Shown here: piece after piece, positions 35,401-45,565 of the stretch
Layout of the letters: the number at the start of each line of letters is the position of its first letter
Position numbering within the stretch: position 1 is the stretch's first letter
Assembly: GCA_030248195.1 (NCBI GenBank)
Contig: JASAND010027683.1
Coordinates: 1 to 64,000 of the forward strand
Source of the DNA: Trissonchulus latispiculum
Taxonomy: Eukaryota; Nematoda; Enoplea; Enoplida; Ironidae
DNA: 64,000 nt
Direction of reading: 5' to 3'
Program-made: the position numbers and the translations under genes
The notes under the pieces: generated by a model
The model's database searches: none
What the model saw: the letters and a program-made list of their open reading frames with translations, nothing else
What the model was told of the DNA's origin: nothing

Positions 35401-37786
35401 ATGGATAATCCTAAAACTTAGCCGCATGCCAACTCCCATCGGGTGCATGGGACTTGTACCTCTAGAGTTACCGTGGAATTCCGATATTAGGCAGGAAAAT
35501 TGCATAATTGTGAATGAATGGGTGATTGTTCGCTAACTGGTTGATGTTTGGAAGTATGTGAGAATGCTAGCCAGCATGAGCGAGTGTCCATTGTTATATT
35601 GTCACGGTATGCAAATTAGGTAGTTAGCTTAGTTCAGAGTCACGGGGACTCCCAGAATAGGCTGTAACTACCAGGTGGTCCTCGATTCGTCCGCGTAGGC
35701 AGTCCTGCAGTAAAGGAGCGGACGAATCGCAAATAAGGACTTCGTGCTGGTTCATTTCATAGGGTTGGAATGCCCTCTACGCTAGGTTTGTATGGATGCC
35801 AGCTGGTTAGAACAGAATCGTGCAATTCGTGGCCTCACTTGGTTACGTCAGCCAAACTGGCAAAATTACTCTAGTTGGTGTTTTTTCGTAATATACTGCC
35901 AATATTCTTTAAACCTTTCATGCCAGGTTTGTATCACGAAAAACCTTTAATCAATTGCTTTCTTTAAATGTCCAATGTGGCAAGAAAAGCAATATTAAAC
36001 AGCAACTCTTGCCCTCATTCGTACTCGTTACTGAGACAACCAATTTCGATCTAGTCCGCAGTTTTGTAATGGGTACTATTGTTACTGGTCAAACTTTTTA
36101 TGTCAGTCCACAGTTTTAAAAGTTAAATGCGGCATTATCAAATACCCCTTGGCAGTTATGAAAAAAACTAAACCTCTTTGTCACCAGCATCTAGAAATGA
36201 ATCATGGGATCGAATGGCACATGCACTGTAAATAATATCACGTAAGCATCGAATTAACATCTAAAAAATACATAAATAATAGTTAGTTAGTATATTAATA
36301 TTGATTAGTACGTAAGAAGTAGAAATATTGCTGAGCCATCTGAGCCATCATGAAAACTAAAAAGTAGTAATTGCTCAAAATTGACTATCTTGTCGTTGAC
36401 GTTTGTATTATACAGGAAACGGGTGCTTTCCTGTCCCCAAAGCACGAAAATTCCCTATCTCCGAGTCCAGCTGAAGTAAACCGAATATCTGCGTAAAAGT
36501 GGTGTTGAATTGGCGATTTTCCGCCTAATTAGGCAGAAAATCACCTTAAAAGTGATGTTCGGTAGCTCCCTGTTTGCAACAAATCATACCGTGCAATTAA
36601 GGCACCATTTTAAAATAAAATTACTCAAAAAATTAATGAAGTCTCAAACTTTTATCTTGGAAAAGTCATCTAAAGTGAATTATAGTTGTTGGATTTGATT
36701 CCCCCACTTGTATCCTGTATTAATGGGTTTTAACCCATCTGATTCAGGTTCGTCGAGATCACGTCCTGCCAGATTCCTGTCCTGTGGAGCCTGATTCAGT
36801 GGAACCGATTAAGATGGTTCGGAGTCTGTAGATTGTATGGTCCTTGCTAACCCGTGGTATTCAGAGAGAAAGACGGATAGTCAGATTCAGTTATTGGCGA
36901 ATTGATTGATTGATTTGATTTCTTTGAGACGCAGTCCAATTCTTGGAAGGTACATTGAGATTGGGACTTTGTGCACGGCAATCTAGGGCAGAGACAATTT
37001 GTACGCGAACCGGATCATTGTTGGGTAAACCAGAGAAAAGATTCATGGTACTCATCCTGTAATCATTTTCTTCACTGTTCAAAAATGCATTCTATCACCT
37101 ATTTCGTCATCCCTCGCCCAGAGGCTATCGCCTCTGTGTTGTCTCTGGCTTAGGCCACGCATAGAATCAGATTAGAAGAAGATAGCCAAGAAGATATAGT
37201 AGAACTTAAATTATTGATCTTAACTTACATTAATCATACTTCGGGCATCTCCTGGTAACTTCCCGCCTAGACCGACCCCTGTGTTTGTATTATCCACCGT
37301 CCGATAGCCGCCTTAGATCTGTGGGATTCCTTGAGAATCTTTAATACCAGATCTAAGCCCGCTCACCCATTCCCGGAACAGAATTGTAATACCTTTAAAT
37401 TTAACTAATTAACCGTTAATTATCTACTGTTAGTTTTAGTTACTTTGATAGTAGTCGGATAAGGAAGTCAGTTTAATCTAAACACATACTCACACGCTCT
37501 ATACCTGACTGTACCCTATAATCATTACCTGAAGAAGAGGAACCCTCAGTTAATCTAGAAGGAAGAGTTAAGCTTGGTTAGTAATGCATAGAATAAGAGG
37601 AAGAAAGAAAGAATTAACGTATCAGTGGAAATTAACTAATCTTTTATTACTATCGGTCAGTTTTAAAATACCCGGTTAAAAAGAGAGTTGGCAACCCTGG
37701 TACCCTGTACTTTTCTTGCATATCGCTATATTGTTAATAACCGTATTAAACTGTAACTGTCTAGTGTCCCCGTTAAATTATCCTTA

Positions 37787-37787
<1 letters not shown>

Positions 37788-37866
<79 letters not shown>
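37788..37866. repeat. (ATT)n microsatellite
   Basis: About 26 uninterrupted ATT units inside repeat copy 3. They create a spurious poly-isoleucine frame. Confidence 0.97.
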
Positions 37867-37868
<2 letters not shown>

Positions 37869-37941
37869 CTTGGATTGTATCAAAACCTGTCATTAACAAA
37901 TAAACTGTTGAATATTCAACTAGACTCAGATAGGGACAGTT

Positions 37942-38059
37942 TTGCTGACACAGATCCTGTTGCAATCTCATTGCTGAACAGATCCTGTTGCGATCTCATT
38001 GATGAACAGATCCTGTTGCGATCTCATTGCTGAACAGATCCTGTTGCCTGAACAGATCA
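37942..38059. repeat. Tandem repeat, about 28-bp unit, four copies
   Basis: Units centred on ACAGATCCTGTTGCGATCTC, repeated about four times with a shortened last unit. The units contain the palindrome-like ACAGATCCTGTTG. They are found only in copy 3 of the long repeat. Confidence 0.9.
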
Positions 38060-38166
38060 ATCCAAACGACCCCTAACTGAACGAACTCACGACCATTACC
38101 CTAATTAGGTTGGCTATAGGAATCTCTGATTCTGGACACATCACCTTTCAGAGATTCGGTAATTAA

Positions 38167-38897
38167 GGGGGGGGGTCGCTTTTTGACCGATTTTTCGACC
38201 ATCTCCGATTTTGCTCATTTTCACATATTTTGTTGTCCCAATGGGTCCTCAAAACAAGACAAGAGCGTTTTGCGAAATATTGCTTCTATCGTGCTGTAGA
38301 GCCCTTCAAAGGTGACCTCGACATGTGTTAAACATAGGAAAATGAAAAAGTTAGGTTAAAAAGTTTGTGGCAAGTTTTTGAGCTCGTTACTGAAGATAAA
38401 AAATTGCAACTACTATCATAAGAATTCTGTATATGCATAGAGTGCAACTATCTATAAGCGATTACCGTAGCTATTGCTAATCGTCCAGGAGAAGCTAAAA
38501 TGTTTAGCTGGTCCTGTTTTTCGTGGTACAAAAAGTACCAATTTTACAAAATTTTGACGTTGAAAAATCGCCAAAAATCCGACACTCAACAGAATTGTTC
38601 CAGAAGGGTTATTTGCACTCTCTGATATGTCCTTAACATGTCCAACAGGGTTGGAGCAATGTATCTGGCATACAGCGAAAAATGTTTTCTGCCACAAACT
38701 TTTTAAACCTAACTTTTTCATTTTCCTATGTTTAACACATGTCGAGGTCACCAATAGAAGGGCTCTACATCACGATAGAAGCAATATTTCGCAAAACGCT
38801 CTTGTCTTGTTTTGAGGACCCATTGGGACTACAAAATATGTGAAAATGAGCAAAATCGGAGATGGTCTAAAAATCGGCCAAAAAGCGACTCCCCCCC
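38167..38897. mobile_element. 731-bp TTAA-flanked foldback transposon (MITE)
   Basis: TTAA occurs at 38163-38166 and 38898-38901. The ends G9-TCGCTTTTTGACCG and CGGCCAAAAAGCGACT-C7 are inverted, and complementarity runs through most of the element (for example GACCTCGACATGTGTTAAAC with its inverse, and AAAGTTTGTGGC near the centre). TTAA duplication is typical of piggyBac and Kolobok superfamilies (family knowledge); no transposase is encoded. Related sequence starts at 44561 (TTAA-GGGGGGGGG), but its right end is not found. Confidence 0.85.
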
Positions 38898-38930
38898 TTA
38901 AGTCTGCTAATTCTCAGTAGACGCGCCGAC

Positions 38931-39585
38931 CTTCCGTTGTAATAAAGCGAGTTTCCCCCTGGAGGATCAAAAGAGCAGATAGCCTAAGAATGTCAGTAGT
39001 ATAGGTCAGCACAAATGGGACCAGTTTGTACAGGTGTGCTGGAGTCAAATGGGAGCTAATTAATCATAGAGGTAAGGACATTAATCATGCTAGCCGTTGG
39101 TGCAGATGTTCTCAAGGTCACTGTTGGCCAATTTTCCTAGCTTAGCTTAGCTTTCTAACATTGTACTAAATTTTCAACAGTGTTATTTACCTTTGTCTAC
39201 GTATGTAACTTTAAGTTTGCTAGACTATAGTTTGTTTACCTGCCTAAGTATTTATCTAGTTAAGTTACCTGCCTAATTAGTGTTTTAATTATATGCCTAA
39301 TTAAGTACATAAATTAATTAAGTATATAACATTTTCAAACTTTTTTTAAACTTTTTTATTTACCTGACTGTTTGCCAATAGATCCTTACCTATCTATCTC
39401 AGCATCGTATAGACCAAAAATATTATTGCAAAATTTTCTTCCCTTATCAACTAAAATTTTCCATTTCTTGTCTCCTGAATTTCTTCATCTGGACCTTTGT
39501 ATTAACCTTGAAACGGAAGACATGTAACAAACACCTAAAGAAGACAAGATTGTTAGTTACGTACTTCAGAATTTATTGAAGCTAG
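38931..39585. other. No gene recognised
   Basis: AT-rich sequence between repeat copy 3 and the tandem array, with no open frame or RNA motif that can be supported. Confidence 0.4.
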
Positions 39586-40400
39586 CAGCCTTCTAGTCCT
39601 ATCATATCTTTAGCATACTGAGGACTCAAACCTGTCAAAAGTCTTTCTCCCTGCTAGCTGCCTACCAGTGTTATCATACTTTAGCACACTGAGGACTCAA
39701 AGCTGTCAAAAGTCTTTATCCCTATTAGCTGCCTGCTAGTGTTATCATATCTTCAACACACTGAGGAAGTCTTTCTTCCCCTATTAGCAGCCTGCTAGTG
39801 TTATCATATCTTTAGCACACTGAGGACTCAATCCTGTCAAAAGTCTTTCTCTCCCTGCTTGTTTAAAATTTTCTCCCTATTAGCTGCCTGCTAGTGTTAT
39901 CATATCTTCAACACACTGAGGACTCAAAGCTGTCAAAAGTCTTTCTCCCTATTAGCAGCCTTCTAGTGCTATCATATCTTTAGCATACTGAGGACACAAA
40001 CCTGTCACTACTTTTTCTCTCCCTGCTTGTTTAAAATTTTCTCCCTGCTAGCTGCCTGCTAGTGTTATCATATCTTCAACACACTGAGGACGCAAAGCTG
40101 TCAAAAGTCTTTCTCCCTACTAGCTGCCTACCAGTGTTATTATATCTTCAACACACTGAGGACACAAACCTGTCACTACTTTTTCTCTCCCTGCTTGTTT
40201 AAAATTTTCTCCCTGCTAGCTGCCTGCTAGTGTTATCATATCTTCAACACACTGAGGACTCAAAGCTGTCAAAAGTCTTTCTCCCTACTAGCTGCCTACC
40301 AGTGTTATCATATCTTCAACACACTGAGGACTCAAACCTGTCAAAAGTCTTTCTCCCTTTCCACCAGTGTTATCATATTTTCGACATACTGAGGATTCAT
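39586..40400. repeat. Tandem array of roughly 70-95-bp units (GCCTGCTAGTGTTATCATATC)
   Basis: About eleven units share GTGTTATCATATCTTCAACA, CACTGAGGACTCAAA and GTCAAAAGTCTTTCTCCCT. Three units carry an extra CTGCTTGTTTAAAATTTTCT block, so there are two length classes. The array ends shortly before the hairpin at 40495 and the CARD gene. Confidence 0.9.
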
Positions 40401-40494
40401 CAGCTTCTATGTCGCTTAAGTCCTTTATGACACCTAGCGGTTGTATGCTGCAGGCCCAAGGTACTTTATATACGTTAGACAACACTGATGGGTA

Positions 40495-40558
40495 GCAACA
40501 GAGTAGTCATTGAGGGACTTCATGATTTGTGAAGTCACTCAATGACTATTCTGTTTGC
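40495..40558 (+). ncRNA. Pre-miRNA-like hairpin
   Basis: A 64-nt inverted repeat: the 5' arm begins GCAACAGAGTAGTCATTGAG, the loop is TGATTTG and the 3' arm begins TGAAGTCACTCAATGACTAT. There are 28 paired positions with one bulged T, one G-A mismatch and one G-T wobble, which is the size and imperfection pattern of animal miRNA precursors. I do not recognise a known miRNA seed. It could instead be a tiny palindromic repeat. It lies about 250 bases upstream of the CARD gene on the same strand. Confidence 0.45.
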
Positions 40559-40811
40559 AAATGCCTAAAATTTGGGTAAATATATGTAATGGAAATTTTA
40601 TGCCTCCAATTACGTAAGTTTGGGAAAATTTCTTGGGGTGATTTTGGTTTCTACGTAATGAACGCATGCATTGTGTCTACGAAAGTCTGCAATTATTAAT
40701 GAAACCTAGCACAGGAATGCAGCAAATAGTATTCATATTAATGGCATTTTTTCTTTTAGTTATTTTATTTCCTTCCTTAATAGTAGTACACATTTGACTG
40801 ATTTTATTGAT

Positions 40812-41455
40812 ATGGAAGTTATGCATTTAGTTGATCAGGGTAAGTATTATTTAGATACAGATTTATGGTACTGATTTCCAGTCTTAGTTATTAAATTAAA
40901 CATTTTACATTTATACTTATTCAAATTGTGACATATTTTTTAGACTCACGAAAGTCAAAGATGGATAAGATTGGAGACAATTTGGTTGTACTATGTGAAG
41001 AAGTGGATCCTGGTCCTGTGGCCGACTACATGGTGGAGCATCGGCGGATAACGAATCATTTCCGTGATACCATCAAGGCCGAGCCAAGATACGATGCAGT
41101 GTTTGATCTTGTGCTACGTCTAAAGAATAATCAGGATGCAATACCTTTACTCTACGATGCCTTGGTGAAATTGGTGCAGTACAACCTGGCGAAGATGTTT
41201 GACAGTGGGACGAAAGACAAGGGTGTCACATGGAAGATTTTCACGAAAAATAAACATTTGGTTGCGGAGAGTCAGATAACTTTTCCTACTATACAAGCGG
41301 CGAGACTAAATGCAGCGATGGCCCTTGGGTCGTTAAACTGTGACAACTGCTCAGTCGTATTTATTGAGTGGATTGGAAACTGTATGGTGAAGCAGTGGAA
41401 TGTGCCTGAGTGGTTCGTATCCCCATGGAATCACCAAGACTGCAAAGAACATTAA
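40812..41455 (+). CDS. CARD-domain protein, two exons
   Basis: Exon 1 is 40812-40839 (ATG ... CAGG|GTAAGT) and exon 2 is 40944-41455 (ATATTTTTTAG|ACTCACG). The phases match and give 179 residues. Residues about 22-95 have the six-helix CARD pattern: hydrophobic VADYMVEH, RITNHFRDTIK, then DAVFDLVLRLKNNQDAIPLLYDALV and the terminal NLAKMF. CARDs bind other CARDs in caspase or innate-immune adaptor complexes. The C-terminal half (WKIFTKNKHLVAESQITFPTI...ALGSLNC) is not recognised and has no protease site, so this is an adaptor or regulator rather than a caspase. AATAAA at about 41621 follows two copies of a duplicated 3' UTR segment. An additional upstream exon cannot be excluded. Confidence 0.65.
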
Positions 41456-41507
41456 CGTTTTTAATCAATATTGTAACTGTCACTACTTACCCAATTGTCC
41501 AGAGTTA

Positions 41508-41645
41508 TATGCAGCCATTGAATGTAATGCATCATGTAAATGTATAGATATAATAATTCATCGTCATTAAATAATTAGTATTGCAGCCATTGAATGTAAT
41601 GCATCATGTAAATGTATAGAAATAAAAAAATTCGTTGTCATTAAT
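41508..41645 (+). repeat. Tandem duplication in the 3' UTR of the CARD gene
   Basis: GCAGCCATTGAATGTAATGC followed by ATCATGTAAATGTATAGA occurs at about 41512 and again at about 41585, roughly 73 bases apart, with few differences. The second copy carries the AATAAA, so the duplication may have created or moved the polyadenylation site. Confidence 0.85.
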
Positions 41646-42355
41646 TAATCAGAACTGTAGATATAGGTGCCACTGTTAGTACAACCCTTCAAGCAACCAG
41701 ATCCTCTCTAATCAATGCTCAGAATTAATGTACAAAACTTTGATATGAGAGGACTGTCGCCCGTAAAAGGGCTTTTGGAGACCTAAAACAAACAAAAACA
41801 AAGTTATAAGGGCGATAGAGACTTGAAGAAAAAAAGGAATGGTAGTGAAGAAAAAAGAGAAAATGCATGTAAGAATCTGTTCTAATGAAGATGATGTCGA
41901 TTTAAAAAAGTATAGAAAACCATAGAACATACAAGATACAATATTGAATCGCAATGAGGATGAGTGCAAGCATTAACCGAAGCACGCATAATCTAAAGCA
42001 AATGAAGATAGTGTGAGAAAAGCAGGTGGGTCAAGCAAACGAATGAGTGCTTACAGACAAAGAGAGGTGCAGAATAAAAAACTCAAAAGTTACTAAAAGA
42101 AATTAGTTCCTACAATAAATTGCTCTTACAAAATATATGGATATCCACAAGTGGACATCGAACCATGCAGTCAAACTAGTGTATTTGGTCTAAAAGCAAA
42201 ATTAGGGCAATGTAAGCAAAAGGTAAAATAAGGATGTATTAGTAAGCAAATTAGTACGTAGCATGGTTTGTCGAGCAAGTAGTTCTTACCATATATTGCT
42301 TGCCACTGGTTTACGTAGACAGCAGCCCTGGCTTCATATTTTTTTGAAATACTAG
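41646..42355. other. No gene recognised between CARD and JmjC genes
   Basis: Convergent 3' ends of two genes with AT-rich sequence between them. The frame at 41712-41969 (minus) is low-complexity and has no domain. Confidence 0.4.
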
Positions 42356-43746
42356 CTAGTCGGCCGTGATCCAGCCTGATTTTGGCTCAATTGTCCTCGG
42401 AGCAGTCGTTGCATCCTGTGGACAGCTTGGCCTCCAGCCACGTTTGCACGGCTTTTGTGACAGCCTATTCTCCTGCCACAAGCAGTTGACAGCTTCATGG
42501 CAGTTGGGTTGGATGTTGGTCCCAAAGTGCATCCATAGTGGTAGAGTTACCACTAAGTCGCGAGGACCCTGACGTACCCGGTACCCAGTGACGTTATGTT
42601 CATCCAGGAACTCCGGGGTGGGGCGAAGGTATCGATGCCGCCAGAAGGAATTTGGACAGTCTGGAATCAACTGTTCCAATTTGGCGTGATCGATTGGGGA
42701 AGGGACGACAATCCATTCTTTTCCTGAACCTAAAAGTGTAAAAGAGAGAGATAATGACAAAATGGAATAAGAGCGCAAACGTGGATGAATGAAGTAGCGA
42801 GAAAGTAAATTAGTTTTAGTAAATTTTTTAATGCTGACCTCCATTAGCAGTTCCCCAGCAATGTTTTAGGCTGGCCAGCCCATCGTCCTCAAAATGAGAA
42901 CCGAAGCCACTGCCAACTCCTCCGTAGTACAGATGAAGGGTGGTAATGCCTGGTTTCGGCTTATGGAGCGACAGCAGGTTGCCATCGTCTCTAGGGATCG
43001 TTAGGGACAGGTTTGGACCAGTATTACCGAGATTGTCGTGAAGATCGGTAATATACCAACCTATAAACAAAGCTATAGTAAAGACATTGAAGCAGCAGAA
43101 GTAGTGTAGCAATAGTGATATAAGGAAACCCCTGATCTACCTCTAAAAATCAACAACAAGTCGTGCAGCAAATAAGGAAGCAAATAAGCAATAGCAAAGG
43201 AGGAAACAGAAAGGTAGCCACCTTCACTCTCCCGCACAAGTTCCCAGGCGTCCAACTTGTCCATCGATCGGACTTGGAAATCTGTCTTTTCGTCCAAGCC
43301 ATTGTGTCGATCCCAGGTCTGTTGTTGAATCTATAATAATAAATATTAGCTAGTCAGAAATAAGGCAGTAAGGACAAACATGTCACAGGCATTAACAAAC
43401 TATAATTAGAATTTTGCTACCAACAGCCTGTCATTAATAAATTTCACACCTCACAGTTTCGAACAAGCTTTATGCTTTTGCCGTTTCCTTTATTTCGACA
43501 GCGGGATTGGGGGACATATCTAGTAAAGGGCATCTCCCAGGTCTGTGGTCTGTCCTTTAGTTCCTTGTTGTGGTTAATAAAGGGGCCAAGGGGAATGTCC
43601 GTTTGCAAGACCGCCCCATCTGTCACTGTTATGACAACAACTCCAGGTGTGGGATCTTGCTGGTTAATAAGCGAAATTAGTTGCCCGCCGGTAAGTTCCG
43701 AACAGGTCTTTTGAATCTTTTCAACATCAAAGTTGGCATTGTATAT
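42356..43746 (-). CDS. JmjC-domain protein (2-oxoglutarate/Fe(II) oxygenase), 3' four exons
   Basis: Minus-strand exons are 43746-43450, 43330-43222, 43060-42839 and 42729-42356, all GT-AG and in phase (1,002 nt, 333 residues plus stop). The 5' end of the gene lies beyond 43746 and was not found. The cupin core has GITTLHLYYGG, then HFEDDG (the HxE metal pair) with LASLKHCWG, then KEWIVVP, and finally LWMHFGTNIQPNCHEAVN with the second metal histidine. This matches KDM4/KDM5-type JmjC lysine demethylases (AWHTED ... YHAGFN), but no JmjN, PHD or Tudor part is in view, so the substrate is not assigned. A nuclear chromatin role is likely by family. The N-terminal exon (QTWEMPFTRYVPQSRC) is unfamiliar. 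A hAT nest begins 185 bases upstream. Confidence 0.75.
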
Positions 43747-44339
43747 CTAAAAAATAAAGTATTTTAATTTGTTTTAAGTAAGATTATTAATTGTCTGGGT
43801 TTTAGATTTTTTCTATAAATTTCAGACACAATTATATGAATTATTCATGAGTGTAGCATGGATAGTAGGCAATAAAACTGGTTTAAACTGGAAATTAGCT
43901 TCTTTTGCTTGGAGGTCCAGATGTCCAGATTAGAGTTGGGACCGGTTCCACTAGAACCGGTTGGAACCGGAACCGGAACCGGAACCGGAACCGAACCGGA
44001 AGGAATTTTAGAACCGGAACCGGAACCGGAACCGGTAGGATTTGGAACCGGCCGGTTCCACTCTTAAAAATGGACTTGAACTAATTTTTTTGCAGGAGTT
44101 TAATTTTTCAAAAGCTGGATTTTGTTTTTGTGGTTGCCATTCACAGTTGCCATTCATATTGTCTTTTTCAAACTAGTGACTGAAATTGAAACTAAAAATC
44201 TAGTTTGAACTGAAACTAAACAAATTTAGACCTGAAGGCGAAATATGTAGGATGAGGCTGATAGACCGAGGCATAGAATTAAGAGAAATTTCAAATGTTT
44301 CTTTGAATCAACACTAGTGACATTATCCCGTCTGTTAAG

Positions 44340-44876
44340 GCCTTTTCCCGCTACGCAAACCGTGCCGCTAGGCAAACCACCAGTAGCGCTAGCCAAACGG
44401 AAAGTACCCCTAGGCAAACCATGAGTACCGCTAGGCAAACCAAAAGTGCCGGTAGGCAAGCCCTATCCAAGGCGAGATTTTCTAATGTCGGGAACACCAA
44501 ACTCGGCCATAACAAATAACTACACTAAGATAGAATTCCCCTTCTCACTCATATATATACTTAAGGGGGGGGTTCCATTTTTAGGCCATTTTTTACTTTC
44601 TCCGATCTCGCTGATTTTTACATATTTTATTGTTCAAACAGTATATTTTAACGAGAGTTTGAAATTAAAGTCGTAAGTCTTACGGTTGTCGAGTAATTTC
44701 ACCTCAAAGTTGAGGATTCACGTGTTAAACATAGGCTGTGAAAAAGTTGTCATTTTTTTCGCGTGCGCTAAAAAAATCTTCCGACAAAAAATTATGCATC
44801 TGGACAAATTTTACAGTTTGCCTTTTACAGTTTAGTTTGCCTACCGGCACTTAGCTTGCCTAGCGCCACCATATCT
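44340..44876. mobile_element. 537-bp insertion with 8-bp duplication CTGTTAAG
   Basis: CTGTTAAG is present at 44332-44339 and 44877-44884. The homologous site in the inner element carries the inverse CTTAACAG only once (46512-46519) with uninterrupted flanks, which proves the insertion. The ends carry short tandem units of GTGCCGCTAGGCAAACC in one orientation on the left and inverted on the right. The middle (from TTAA at 44561, then G9) resembles the left half of the 38167 element. No coding capacity. Confidence 0.88.
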
Positions 44877-45565
44877 CTGTTAAGACAAATTAAATATTAA
44901 ACATACTTGAAAAATTAGGAACATGTATTGTAAAGGAAAATTTCTACTTCCTTTATTCCGAAAGGAATTTCGTAATTTTTTGTCTTCATGCTTCTGATTT
45001 TTCAAATTTTGTTAAGTAATTTTGTGTGTATTACAAAACGCAGTTGTGAAAATGTCTCTAAATTAATTTTAACGAATTTTTGAAATTTTCCGTTCTAAAA
45101 TTTCAATTGTAATTGATGAAAGACGGGCACTTTCGTTCAGACGTGAACGATACATCGCCGAATGAAAACTTTAACCAGCTTTACATATTTGAATATTAAC
45201 CTCATAGAAAAGATGAGAGCTCGATGGGATGTAGTCGGAAATTGAGTAATATCTTCTCAAAAAATTGGTAAATGAAAGGTGGTGTTGTCAGCACGCAAGA
45301 TTTAAGCAACATTTTTTTAAAAAATAGTAAATTTTAGAGGAGTAGAAAACTTCGAAAGTTGAGTACTTATTTTCTTATTTTTAAGCTATCGGCAACGGAG
45401 ACGAAAGTCAATCAAAGTTCAAATAATGGAACAGCATGCAGGAGTATCTGTTAGCTATTTTGTGTAATCAAGGGACTGTACATTCCCTCGTTAAATATAA
45501 CTTTAATATATGTTCTTCTTTCCAATTTGGCTTTCAGCTTTTAAATATTTTAAATGCATTTAAAT

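Larger units (their letters stand above)
32500..38930 (+). repeat. Long structured non-coding repeat family, copy 3
   Basis: Colinear with copy 1. Landmarks are GAAAAGC..GGTG hairpins (32509, 32592), TTTGGTTACGTTTACATGT (about 33834), CTGGCC...GGCCAG (about 34232), GAGGAA...TTCCTC (34540-34559), TAATAATTGC palindrome (34616-34641), CCCCTTGTACGATAGGGG (35053-35070), the GATTCGTCC stem (35683-35729), ACAGGAAACGGGTGCTTTCCTGT (36412-36434), stem 36515-36542, ATGGGTTTTAACCCAT (about 36723), CTGGTAAC..CCCGCCTAGACCGACCCC (about 37254) and the 3' double hairpin (38120-38157 plus 38902-38922). The last hairpin is separated by a TTAA-flanked insertion. Copy-specific additions are an (ATT)n tract and a 28-bp tandem repeat. 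Confidence 0.75.

Noticed and set aside
37716..38033. Protein with a long poly-isoleucine run
   Set aside because: Translation of the (ATT)n microsatellite.
39586..40400. Spaced repeats resembling a CRISPR-like array
   Set aside because: Unit length varies, spacers are themselves repeated, and the context is animal; it is an ordinary tandem array.
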